Source: an uncultured Clostridium sp. (GTDB lineage: Bacteria > Bacillota > Clostridia > TANB77 > CAG-508). Taken from it: a DNA stretch of 9,196 nucleotides. The DNA lies in the NCBI GenBank assembly GCA_900556945.1, contig USQP01000020.1:1-9196 (forward strand), in the 5' to 3' direction. Both the position numbers and the translations under genes were made by a program. Of the stretch, positions 1-6,405 are shown piece after piece. Below the pieces are notes generated by a model that ran no database searches, had not been told where the DNA came from, and saw only the letters and a program-made list of their open reading frames with translations. The number at the start of each line of letters is the position of its first letter. Positions within the stretch are counted from its first letter, which is position 1.

Positions 1-24
1 CTTCTTATGTTACAGAACTTTATA

Positions 25-1131
25 CTATTTCAGTGAAATCTTATTCGCTGTTTCTCGCTTCTTAGAATTGACTAAATCAGCATAGATTTGAGTGGTGGTG
101 ACATTCTTATGCGTTAGCATCTTCGATACTGTGTAAATGTCTGTGCCTAAAGAGATTTGGATGACGGCGTATGAATGACGAAAGCAGTGGAATGTTATAT
201 GTTTTCTGATTCCAGCTTCGGCTATCCATTGTTTCAGGGGATGATGGGTCATGGAGCGGGTTAAACCTTTGAAGACTTTTCCGGTGCCCCATTCGCCACA
301 CAACTCCAGTGCTTCCTGACTGATAGGGAGGGTGGCCTCGGTTTCTGTCTTTTCGGTGCAGATACGGATGTAATAGCCTTGATCCGGACCGACTTCAAAG
401 TCACGCCAATCCAGCTTCAGAATATCACTGATACGGAGGCCGGTCATGCAAGCGAATAGGGAGGCTTGTTTCAAGACTGGAATCTTGCAGGGTGTAGCGG
501 CCAGTTTCTTGACTTCATCAAGTGTCAGATACTCTTTCTTGACCTCTTTCCATTCAATCTTTTCCAGAAAGTCGTTCAAGTTCTCACGCAGCATCTTCTC
601 TTTGTAGGCAATCTTCAACAAGGCTCGGAAAGTTGAATAATAGCCGGCTGCCGAATTTCGTGAGATGTAAGCATTGGGATGATTGATCTGTTTGCATTTG
701 AGCAGGTAATCCCTGAACTTCTCACACAGTTCCACGGTGACATCACCAAAGGTGCATTTGCCACCGACAAATTTCTCGAAGTGGTTGTAAACGCAATCCC
801 ATTTCTCGTACTTTTCTCGTGCTTTAGTCCGGAAATAGGCGAGAAAATCTACCTTTTGTTTGTTCTTATCCAGGAACCCGAATTCTTCATTGATAAGCGA
901 CTGGACACGGATACAGCGGATTGCCTCTGCCTTGTTCAGCATATCCTGATTGAACATTCTTTGCTGCTCGTTCTTGGGCTTGGCATAGATGTAGATGCCG
1001 AGGAATTCCCGGCGGCTCATCTTCATCGTGTAAGGATTGCGGATGGCCGGATAATAATCCAGATAAAGAGATATGCGGTCGTTACGCAATGGTTTTTGTC
1101 TCAGTGTTACGTTGGTGCATGTAAGTGTCAT
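25..1131 (-). CDS. Tyrosine recombinase (integrase), Bacteroidales mobile-element type
   Basis: Site-specific recombinase that would integrate or excise a mobile element through a covalent 3'-phosphotyrosyl intermediate. The 368-aa protein is a full-length family member: an N-terminal arm-type region (about 1-90), a SAM-like core-binding domain (about 93-190) and a C-terminal catalytic domain (about 200-368). The whole catalytic set is visible: R233 in GLRISD, K261, H315 and R318 in HCFRHS, H341 in LTHKN, and Y350 in TQIYADL. The architecture and N-terminal motif REFLGIYIYAKP match integrases of Bacteroides conjugative and mobilizable elements. The start is the ATG at 1131; no strong Shine-Dalgarno is visible, as usual in Bacteroidota. 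It lies 92 bp downstream of the helix-turn-helix gene on the same strand. Residue R101 is encoded by an in-frame CGG (829-831), which separates its codon usage from the Firmicute genes to the right. Which element it belongs to cannot be told; no att site is recognisable. Confidence 0.93.
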   Translation of the reverse strand: MTLTCTNVTLRQKPLRNDRISLYLDYYPAIRNPYTMKMSRREFLGIYIYAKPKNEQQRMFNQDMLNKAEAIRCIRVQSLINEEFGFLDKNKQKVDFLAYFRTKAREKYEKWDCVYNHFEKFVGGKCTFGDVTVELCEKFRDYLLKCKQINHPNAYISRNSAAGYYSTFRALLKIAYKEKMLRENLNDFLEKIEWKEVKKEYLTLDEVKKLAATPCKIPVLKQASLFACMTGLRISDILKLDWRDFEVGPDQGYYIRICTEKTETEATLPISQEALELCGEWGTGKVFKGLTRSMTHHPLKQWIAEAGIRKHITFHCFRHSYAVIQISLGTDIYTVSKMLTHKNVTTTQIYADLVNSKKRETANKISLK

Positions 1132-1190
1132 AGCTATATTGTTTTTTGATTAATACTTGTTTTTGTTGCAAATTAAAAAGGTGTTATGAT

Positions 1191-1206
1191 GGTGGTATTT
1201 ATCACC
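1191..1206. repeat. 16-bp imperfect palindrome between HTH gene and integrase
   Basis: GGTGGTA and TATCACC face each other around a 2-bp centre with one mismatch, in the 92-bp gap upstream of the integrase and just downstream of the helix-turn-helix gene. It could be an operator for a DNA-binding protein. It could also be a weak terminator, although no T tract follows on the minus strand. Function is inferred only from position. Confidence 0.3.
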
Positions 1207-1223
1207 GGAAAATAACTTTTGCC

Positions 1224-1970
1224 TCATTCTATCTTTGGAGGCTCAAAGAACTTGTCCAGCTCTGCCCGCAGGATCTTGGTATATTTACCGACCTTGATGC
1301 GGGGAATATTATGGTATTTCACATAATGGTAGAGTTGGTCCCGTGTCAGATTGAATCGCTCCATCGCTTCGGCAATGGTGTAGTATTTGGGCTCTTCTGG
1401 AGCTATGAGACCTTTGGCAATGTCCACATGCTTCTTGGAGTAGTACACCATGATTCCGACTTTCTTTTTGGGAATGGCATTCTTTGATACGAAAGAATAG
1501 ATGGCCGTTAGTGTCATGCCGAACTTCTCCTGCATGTCTTGCGTGCTGTACCATTCCTTGATCTCAGGATCGGGAGTTTTCTTTGCAAAGTAGTCATCAA
1601 TATGCTTTTTGCTCCAATAGGTTTTTCCACGGTGAAAGGTTCGTGGAATATTATGTTCCTTAGCGATGTGAAATATCCAGGAATCCTTTATGCCATACTT
1701 TTCTTTGACTTCAGCTGTGGTGTAGAAATCTGATATTGGAGTTTTCTCTTTGGGCTTATTCTCATTATTGGAAGCAATAATGTAGTCGAACATCTTATCA
1801 ATATCCGAACGCCGTACAAGAGTTTTCCCATCAAATCTGACCGCTTTGATTTTCGCGTTTTTGATATACCGATAAATTGAGGTACGGCCTACACCTAAAA
1901 ATGCGGCAACTTCAGTAGGGGTTAAGAACTCTTTTTCAGAATTGGGTTTTAATTCTACATCATGTTTCAA
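1224..1970 (-). CDS. Four-module excisionase/MerR-like helix-turn-helix protein, 5' end uncertain
   Basis: The visible 248 residues consist almost entirely of four consecutive copies of a roughly 50-residue winged helix-turn-helix unit of the excisionase/MerR-like type (HTH_17-like), at about 14-62, 81-129, 139-187 and 195-243. Each copy follows the same plan: aromatic/Leu-Thr-x-x-E opening, a first helix ending in a Phe/Tyr/Leu-Gly-type turn, a recognition helix with Ile/Leu-Tyr or similar, then a basic wing before a final acidic helix. Such domains normally bind DNA directly, as in recombination directionality factors. Its place directly upstream of the integrase on the same strand suggests control of excision or of the int promoter (inference). 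The only in-frame start nearby is TTG at 1970, with no clear ribosome site, and the frame stays open to a TGA at 1998-2000, so the true N-terminus was probably lost at the chimeric junction. R53 is an in-frame CGG (1812-1814). Confidence 0.85.
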   Translation of the reverse strand: MKHDVELKPNSEKEFLTPTEVAAFLGVGRTSIYRYIKNAKIKAVRFDGKTLVRRSDIDKMFDYIIASNNENKPKEKTPISDFYTTAEVKEKYGIKDSWIFHIAKEHNIPRTFHRGKTYWSKKHIDDYFAKKTPDPEIKEWYSTQDMQEKFGMTLTAIYSFVSKNAIPKKKVGIMVYYSKKHVDIAKGLIAPEEPKYYTIAEAMERFNLTRDQLYHYVKYHNIPRIKVGKYTKILRAELDKFFEPPKIE

Positions 1971-2000
1971 GTGGAATTCTTGAATTCGTTTTTTATTTCA
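1971..2000. other. Probable chimeric junction, Bacteroidales-type DNA to AT-rich Firmicute DNA
   Basis: To the left, base composition, codon use and gene families are Bacteroidales-like. To the right begins a consensus sigma-A promoter and AT-rich Gram-positive housekeeping genes. The boundary contains two GAATTC sites separated by TT (1974-1979 and 1982-1987), and the helix-turn-helix frame runs into it without a proper start. A library or assembly chimera is more likely than natural insertion, because neither an att duplication nor other element ends are seen. Confidence 0.65.
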
Positions 2001-2009
2001 ATAAAATCA

Positions 2010-2038
2010 TTGAAAAATAGCATAATTTATGGTAATAT
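2010..2038 (+). promoter_or_regulatory. Sigma-A-type promoter of aspS
   Basis: TTGAAA (2010-2015), a 17-bp spacer, then TAATAT (2033-2038) matches the vegetative consensus closely and lies about 37 bp before the aspS start. There is no room for a T-box leader between it and the start codon. Confidence 0.6.
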
Positions 2039-2058
2039 AAATGAAGCAAAAAAGGAAT

Positions 2059-2063
2059 GGAGG
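2059..2063 (+). promoter_or_regulatory. Ribosome binding site deciding the aspS start
   Basis: GGAGG lies 11 nt before the ATG at 2075. It sits inside the longer open frame that opens with ATG at 2057, so the upstream ATG would have to initiate over its own Shine-Dalgarno. The start at 2075 gives the usual N-terminus beginning MYRTKTCGEL. Confidence 0.7.
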
Positions 2064-2074
2064 AAATAACATAT

Positions 2075-3817
2075 ATGTATCGAACAAAAACATGTGGAGA
2101 ATTAAATATTCATAATGTGGGAGAAGAAGTCGAGCTTAGTGGGTGGATTCAAAAGATAAGAAATTTAGGTGGAATGATATTTATAGATTTAAGAGATGAA
2201 TTTGGAATTACGCAAATTATAGTTAATGATGAAAAAATGCAAGAACAAGCAAAAGAGCTGAATGCAGAAAGCTGTATCCACATAATTGGAAAAGTTGTAG
2301 AAAGAAGTAATAAAAACAATAAAATTACTACTGGAGAAATTGAAGTAGTAGTGACCGAAATAGAATTATTGGGAAAATGTAAAAATATACTTCCTTTTGA
2401 AATTAATACAGATCAAGAAGTAAGAGAAGATCTAAGATTAGAATATCGTTTTTTAGATTTAAGAAATGAAAAATTACATAATAATATTTTACTTCGTTCT
2501 AAAATTTTAAAAACGTTACGAGATAAAATGGATGAATTAGATTTTACGGAAATTCAGACGCCAATCTTAGCAAATTCATCACCAGAAGGCGCAAGAGATT
2601 ATTTGGTACCAAGCCGATTAAATCCAGGGGAATTCTATGCACTTCCTCAAGCACCACAGCAATTTAAACAGTTATTAATGGTAGCAGGTTTTAATAAATA
2701 TTATCAAATTGCACCATGTTTTAGAGATGAGGATCCAAGGGCAGATAGAGCACCAGGAGAATTTTATCAATTAGATTTTGAAATGAGTTTTGCGACACAA
2801 GAAGATGTATTTAAAGTAATAGAAGAAGTCGTACCCGATACATTTAAAAAATTTACTAATTGGAAAGTTGATGAGGGGCCATTTATTCGTATACCATATA
2901 AAGAAGCAATGGAAAAATACGGAATTGACAAACCAGACTTAAGAAATCCATTGATGATACAAGATGTAACAAGAGTATTTGAAAAATCAAATTTTAATGC
3001 CTTTCAAAACAAAACAATCAAAGCAATTGTGGTTCCAGAAGGGGCAGAACAAGGAAGAAAATTCTTTGATAAAATGGTAGAATTTGCAATAACGGATGAA
3101 GTGGGAGCAAAAGGACTAGCTTGGACAAAATTTGAACAAGATGGAAAGATAACTGGTGGAATTGCTAAATTTATTACAGAAGATATCAAAGAAAAATTAA
3201 AAAATGAATATGGTGTAAAAGAAAACTCAGCCATCTTCTTTATAGCAGATGAATTCGAAAAGGCTCAAAAGGTTGCTGGACTAGTTAGAATTGAATTGGG
3301 AAAGAGACTAGAATTAATAGAAAAAAATGTATATAAATTCTGTTTTATTGTAGATTTTCCAATGTATGAATTATCAGATGAAGGAACAATAGACTTTAGT
3401 CATAACCCATTCTCAATGCCACAGGGAGGATTAAAAGCTTTAGAAGAAAAAGATCCATTAGACATTTTAGCATATCAATATGATTTAGTATGTAACGGAT
3501 ATGAAATGGCATCAGGGGCAGTAAGAAATCACAATCCAGAAATTATGATAAAGGCATTTGAAATTGCAGGATATACAGAAGATGATGTGAAAAATAGATT
3601 TGGAGCATTATATAATGCTTTTCAATATGGAACGCCACCACATGCAGGAGCTGCACCAGGAGTTGATAGAATGGTAATGTTAATTGCTGACTCTCAAAAT
3701 ATTAGAGAAATTATAGCCTTTCCGAAGAATAAAAAAGCAAAAGACTTACTTATGAGGGCGCCATCTGTTGTATCAGAACAGCAATTAAAAGATGTGCATA
3801 TTAAATTAAGCAAGTGA
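2075..3817 (+). CDS. aspS: Aspartyl-tRNA synthetase
   Basis: Class II cytoplasmic enzyme that activates aspartate with ATP and charges tRNA-Asp (or also tRNA-Asn where the amidotransferase route exists). The 580-aa product has the normal bacterial length and order: an N-terminal OB-fold anticodon-binding domain (1-105) opening with MYRTKTCGEL, then the catalytic core with motif 2 FRDED at 216-220 followed by an LDFEMSF strand, a GAD insertion domain (about 285-415) that marks bacterial AspRS, and motif 3 GAAPGVDR at 525-532. The frame is unbroken, unlike ispG and polC. I see no in-frame CGG codon; arginine is mostly AGA with a few CGA and CGT. The stop is TGA (3815-3817), and its last bases are the first bases of the downstream palindromic element. 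Its own promoter and ribosome site precede it, so it is probably transcribed alone or with the next small gene. Confidence 0.97.
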   Translation: MYRTKTCGELNIHNVGEEVELSGWIQKIRNLGGMIFIDLRDEFGITQIIVNDEKMQEQAKELNAESCIHIIGKVVERSNKNNKITTGEIEVVVTEIELLGKCKNILPFEINTDQEVREDLRLEYRFLDLRNEKLHNNILLRSKILKTLRDKMDELDFTEIQTPILANSSPEGARDYLVPSRLNPGEFYALPQAPQQFKQLLMVAGFNKYYQIAPCFRDEDPRADRAPGEFYQLDFEMSFATQEDVFKVIEEVVPDTFKKFTNWKVDEGPFIRIPYKEAMEKYGIDKPDLRNPLMIQDVTRVFEKSNFNAFQNKTIKAIVVPEGAEQGRKFFDKMVEFAITDEVGAKGLAWTKFEQDGKITGGIAKFITEDIKEKLKNEYGVKENSAIFFIADEFEKAQKVAGLVRIELGKRLELIEKNVYKFCFIVDFPMYELSDEGTIDFSHNPFSMPQGGLKALEEKDPLDILAYQYDLVCNGYEMASGAVRNHNPEIMIKAFEIAGYTEDDVKNRFGALYNAFQYGTPPHAGAAPGVDRMVMLIADSQNIREIIAFPKNKKAKDLLMRAPSVVSEQQLKDVHIKLSK

Positions 3818-3933
3818 GACATTGGGGACAGGTCTTAAATGTCTCATGACTTAAGTAGAATAATGTCGAAAAAAAGAATAAACAAAAAACGACAAAAATT
3901 TTGGGACATTTAAGACCTGTCCCCAATGTCTCA
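3815..3933. repeat. REP/MITE-like palindromic element downstream of aspS
   Basis: Arms of 30 bp (3816-3845 and 3903-3932) are reverse complements with one mismatch and extend by one base at each end. Each arm is itself a small palindrome: GAGACATT (3816-3823) faces AATGTCTC (3838-3845). The centre holds TGTCG (3864-3868) and CGACA (3890-3894), giving a nested fold. The arm core ATTGGGGAC recurs in the ispG-polC gap. Such nested GGGGAC-core palindromes are known in Clostridia as dispersed non-coding repeats, probably REP- or MITE-like. In RNA it could also act as a terminator or stabiliser for aspS. It carries no gene. Confidence 0.75.
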
Positions 3934-3956
3934 AAATTTGTGGAAGGGAGAAAAGG

Positions 3957-4223
3957 ATGGAGTATAGATATAAACCAAGTGACAGAGTATGTTCACAAGA
4001 GATGATTATAGAATTAGATCGTGATATCATAAAAAAGGTTACAATAGTCGGGGGTTGTGCAGGAAATACAGTAGGAATATCCAATTTAGTAATAGGTATG
4101 AAAATTGATGAAGCAATTAAAAGATTAAAAGGGATTCCATGTGGGATGAGAGGAACTTCTTGCCCGGATCAATTAGCAATTGCTTTAGAAGAAGCAAAAA
4201 AATACAAAAAAACCTTGTATTAA
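3957..4223 (+). CDS. Small TSCPD-domain protein
   Basis: An 88-aa protein that is essentially one TSCPD domain, a cysteine-bearing module found alone in many Clostridia and also fused to some ribonucleotide reductases. The signature TSCPD is at 67-71. Four cysteines, C12, C34 (in GGCAGN), C62 (in GIPCG) and C69, are well placed to bind a metal ion, which is an inference from the family. No signal peptide or membrane segment is seen, so it should be cytoplasmic. The ATG at 3957 follows a good ribosome site, GGAAGGGA (3942-3949). It begins 24 bp after the palindromic element and may be read through from aspS or from an unrecognised promoter. Its biochemical role is unknown. The frame is intact and has no in-frame CGG. 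Confidence 0.85.
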   Translation: MEYRYKPSDRVCSQEMIIELDRDIIKKVTIVGGCAGNTVGISNLVIGMKIDEAIKRLKGIPCGMRGTSCPDQLAIALEEAKKYKKTLY

Positions 4224-4243
4224 ATTTTTAATTATGATATAAA
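4215..4243 (+). promoter_or_regulatory. Possible promoter of the response regulator gene
   Basis: TTGTAT (4215-4220), a 17-bp spacer and TATAAA (4238-4243) resemble a sigma-A promoter. It overlaps the end of the TSCPD gene and lies about 44 bp before the next start. The region is so AT-rich that chance matches are likely. Confidence 0.35.
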
Positions 4244-4286
4244 TATACTATAAAAATAAAGCAAAATTCAGAAAGGCGGAATTTTT

Positions 4287-5027
4287 GTGGAAGAAGAAAT
4301 TGAAAAAGATGCAAAGACAATATTAATTGTTGATGATGAACAACCAATTGTAGATATATTGGTATATAATTTAAGAAAAGAAGGGTATAATACAATCGAA
4401 GCAAGTGATGGGATTACGGCAGTAGATATGGCTTTAGAACAAAAACCTGACTTAATTTTGTTAGATATTATGCTTCCAAAAATGGATGGATTATCTGTAT
4501 GTAAGAGAATTAAGAATTCTTTAAATGTTCCAATTCTTATGTTAACGGCAAAAGATGGAGAGATTGATAAGATATTAGGACTAGAATTAGGAGCAGATGA
4601 TTATATAACCAAACCATTTAGTGTTAGAGAATTAGTAGCAAGAGTAAAAGCCAATCTTAGAAAAGTAGAAGCAGTTTCTAATAGTAAAGCAATAGAGCCA
4701 CAAAAAGATGACAAGAAAAAAGAAAGTAAAATAGCAGTGGGCGATTTAGAATTAGATTTAGACAAATTTGAGGTAAAAGTAAGAGGAGAAATTATAGATT
4801 TAACATTAAGAGAATTTGAGGTTCTAAAATTCTTAGCTTCTCAACCAGAACAAGTTGTAACAAGAGAAACGTTACTAGAAAAAGTATGGGGTTATGAATA
4901 TTATGGGGATATTAGAACAGTTGACGTTACAGTAAGAAGAATTAGAGAAAAAATTGAAAAAGACACATCAGCTCCTAAAATATTAATTACAAAAAGGGGA
5001 GTAGGCTATTATATAGCATCAAAATAA
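4287..5027 (+). CDS. walR: OmpR-family response regulator, WalR/VicR-like
   Basis: Two-component transcription factor of 246 aa with a receiver domain (about 10-125) and an OmpR-type winged-helix DNA-binding domain (about 150-244). Receiver residues are complete: acidic pair D16-D17, phosphoacceptor D60 in LLDIMLP, T87 and K109 in TKPF. The C-terminal part carries RTVDVTVRRIREKIE and the wing segment ITKRGVGYYI, close to WalR (YycF/VicR), the regulator of cell-wall turnover in Firmicutes. The linker (about 128-148) is long and rich in lysine and charged residues. The start is GTG at 4287, with ribosome site GAAAGGCGGA just upstream. The usual partner sensor kinase WalK is not next door; a terminator and ispG follow instead, so its kinase must be elsewhere. 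The WalR assignment could be wrong in favour of a PhoP-like paralogue, but the OmpR-family call is firm. The frame is intact, with no in-frame CGG. Confidence 0.9.
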   Translation: MEEEIEKDAKTILIVDDEQPIVDILVYNLRKEGYNTIEASDGITAVDMALEQKPDLILLDIMLPKMDGLSVCKRIKNSLNVPILMLTAKDGEIDKILGLELGADDYITKPFSVRELVARVKANLRKVEAVSNSKAIEPQKDDKKKESKIAVGDLELDLDKFEVKVRGEIIDLTLREFEVLKFLASQPEQVVTRETLLEKVWGYEYYGDIRTVDVTVRRIREKIEKDTSAPKILITKRGVGYYIASK

Positions 5028-5043
5028 TAAAAATAAATAATAA

Positions 5044-5080
5044 AAAACTTATTATGTACGAGTTAGTCATAATAAGTTTT
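5044..5080 (+). terminator. Hairpin terminator after the response regulator
   Basis: A perfect 13-bp inverted repeat (5044-5056 with 5068-5080) around an 11-nt loop, followed by a T-rich stretch to about 5100. The stem is AT-rich apart from two G-C pairs, and its A-run mirrors its T-run, so it could also work in the other direction. Confidence 0.75.
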
Positions 5081-5103
5081 ATTGTTATTGTTTTTCTTTT
5101 GTG

Positions 5104-5132
5104 TTGAAAAATGTAGAAAAATGTGTTTAAAT
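5104..5132 (+). promoter_or_regulatory. Probable promoter of ispG
   Basis: TTGAAA (5104-5109), a 17-bp spacer and TTAAAT (5127-5132), placed between the terminator and ispG. The ribosome site GGAAGGA (5151-5157) is 9 nt before the ATG at 5167; an earlier ATG at 5160 runs into a stop after four codons. Confidence 0.45.
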
Positions 5133-5166
5133 AATAATAAAGATTTGCCTGGAAGGAAAATGAAAT

Positions 5167-6220
5167 ATGAATAGAAATAATACAAGAAAAATAATGGTAG
5201 GAAATGTGCCAATAGGAGGACAAAATAAAGTAGTCATACAATCTATGTGTAATACCAAAACCAAAGAAATAGAGGCTACCGTGAATCAAATCATAGAATT
5301 AGAGAAGGCTGGATGCGAAATTATTAGAGTAGCTTGTTTAGATATAGAAGATGCAAAAGCAATTAAAAAAATAAAAGAAAAAATACATATCCCAATTGTA
5401 GCAGACATACATTTTGATTATAGAATCGCTTTAGAAGCAATCGAGTCAGGAGTGGATAAAGTAAGAATTAACCCTGGAAATATTGGCTCTGAAGATAGAA
5501 TAAAAGTAGTTGTAGATAGGTGTAAAGAAAAGAAAATACCAATTCGAATAGGCGTAAATGCAGGATCTTTGGAAAAGGATTTATTAGAGAAATATGGAAA
5601 ACCAACAGCAAAGGCTATGGTAGAAAGTGCAAAAAGGCATATTGATATTTTAGAGCGACTAAATTTTTATGATTATGCTTTATCATTAAAAGCGTCTAAC
5701 TTAGATTTATGTATAGAAGCCTATGAAGAAGCTGCAAAAGAATTTATTTGTCCACTTCATTTAGGAATAACAGAAAGCGGAACGGAATTTAGCGGAACGA
5801 TAAAATCTAGTATAGGATTAGGATATATGTTAAGGCAGGGGATAGGAGATACCATAAGAGTGTCTTTATCGGATGATCCAATTAAAGAAATAAAAGTTGC
5901 CAAAGAGATCTTAAAAGATTGTAACTTATATTCAAAATCTCCAACTTTAATAGCATGCCCAACTTGTGGAAGAACACAAATTGATTTAATACCAATTGCG
6001 AAAGAAGTAGAAGAATTTTTACAAACAATCGAATCAGATATTACCGTAGCAGTAATGGGATGTGCAGTAAACCGGGCCTGGAGAAGCAAGAGAAGCAGAT
6101 ATAGGAATAGCAGGAGGAATAAAAGAAGGACTTTTATTTAAAAAAGGGAAAATTGTAAAAAAGGTAAAACAAGAAGAAATTGTGGAAGTGTTAAAACAAG
6201 AGATTTTAAAAATGGTTTAG
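5167..6220 (+). CDS. ispG: 4-hydroxy-3-methylbut-2-enyl diphosphate synthase, needs a +1 frameshift
   Basis: Iron-sulfur enzyme of the MEP isoprenoid pathway, converting methylerythritol cyclodiphosphate to HMBPP. Residues 1-302 match the family: a TIM-barrel with QSMCNT near 25-30, VADIHFDYR at 78-86, RINPGNIG at 100-107, and the cluster ligands C264 and C267 (CPTCGRT) and C299 (VMGCAVN). Straight translation then turns into a nonsense basic tail and stops at 6139-6141. Skipping the C at 6073 restores [12 protein letters not shown], including the catalytic Glu and the whole C-terminus, ending at TAG 6218-6220. The restored length is 350 aa, normal for the short Gram-positive form. Unshifted, the 324-aa product would lack the Glu and be inactive. 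The break is the same CGG-type event seen six times in polC, so I treat this as a recoded functional gene rather than a pseudogene. dxr and rseP, often linked to ispG, are not present upstream. Confidence 0.93.
6073..6076 (+). other. +1 recoding site CGGG in ispG (site 1)
   Basis: Zero-frame codon 303 is CGG (6073-6075), after AAC. Skipping C6073 and reading GGG as Gly gives VNGPGEA, an almost invariant IspG motif. Nothing resembling a stimulatory Shine-Dalgarno or stem is evident. Confidence 0.8.
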
Positions 6221-6254
6221 TAGCATAAAGAGATGTGTCCCAAAAGGACAACTA

Positions 6255-6364
6255 TTGCATAAGTTATCTGTAGCAAGCGGAGATCTAACAGCTATTTAGA
6301 TGTATGCAACTTCCTATCGGTCAGTTGCATAAGTTATCTGTAACGAGCATAGCTCTAACAGCTA
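6255..6364. repeat. 40-bp direct repeat, two copies at 70-bp period
   Basis: Copies at 6255-6294 and 6325-6364 start TTGCATAAGTTATCTGTA, end CTAACAGCTA and agree at 35 of 40 positions, with all five differences in the middle. They are separated by 30 bp. This looks like a tandem duplication of a 70-bp unit inside the intergenic element. Confidence 0.8.
6303..6331. repeat. 9-bp perfect hairpin between the direct repeats
   Basis: TATGCAACT (6303-6311) faces AGTTGCATA (6323-6331) around an 11-nt loop. The right arm is the start of the second 40-bp repeat, so the hairpin may be part of the element's fold. Confidence 0.55.
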
Positions 6365-6371
6365 ACTTAAA

Positions 6372-6405
6372 AATGTCCAAAAGGAAACGTCCCCAATTGG
6401 ACATT
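6372..6405 (-). terminator. Inverted repeat at the polC stop, possible terminator
   Basis: AATGTCCAA (6372-6380) and TTGGACATT (6397-6405) form a 9-bp stem with a 16-nt loop. The stem overlaps the polC TAA stop (6404-6406). Only a weak T-rich stretch follows on the minus strand, so termination is possible but not certain; it is also the right end of the REP-like element. Confidence 0.45.

Larger units (their letters stand above)
6236..6405. repeat. Repeat-rich REP/MITE-like intergenic element between ispG and polC
   Basis: The left end is a hairpin, TGTCC (6236-6240) with GGACA (6246-6250) around CAAAA. The right end is the inverted repeat 6372-6405, whose left arm has a similar TGTCCAAAAGGA start. 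The minus-strand reading of the right end contains ATTGGGGAC, the same core as in the element after aspS, so the two probably belong to one dispersed family. The interior holds a 70-bp-period direct repeat and a hairpin, listed separately. There is no open frame of note. Confidence 0.6.

Noticed and set aside
679..1149. Plus-strand open frame of 156 codons
   Set aside because: It lies opposite the integrase, resembles no family, and is a shadow of that gene.
1974..1987. Target-site duplication of an integrated element
   Set aside because: The repeated GAATTC is only six bases, sits at one joint, and no partner end of an element is visible.
3815..3817. TGA at the end of aspS as a recoded sense codon
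   Set aside because: The 580-aa product already has full family length, and the palindromic element starts at the stop.
6255..6364. CRISPR array
   Set aside because: There are only two copies with five mismatches, no further repeats and no cas genes.
6221..6403. A tRNA or small protein gene in the ispG-polC gap
   Set aside because: No cloverleaf or conserved loop motif is seen, and the short plus-strand frame starting at 6304 runs into polC antisense.
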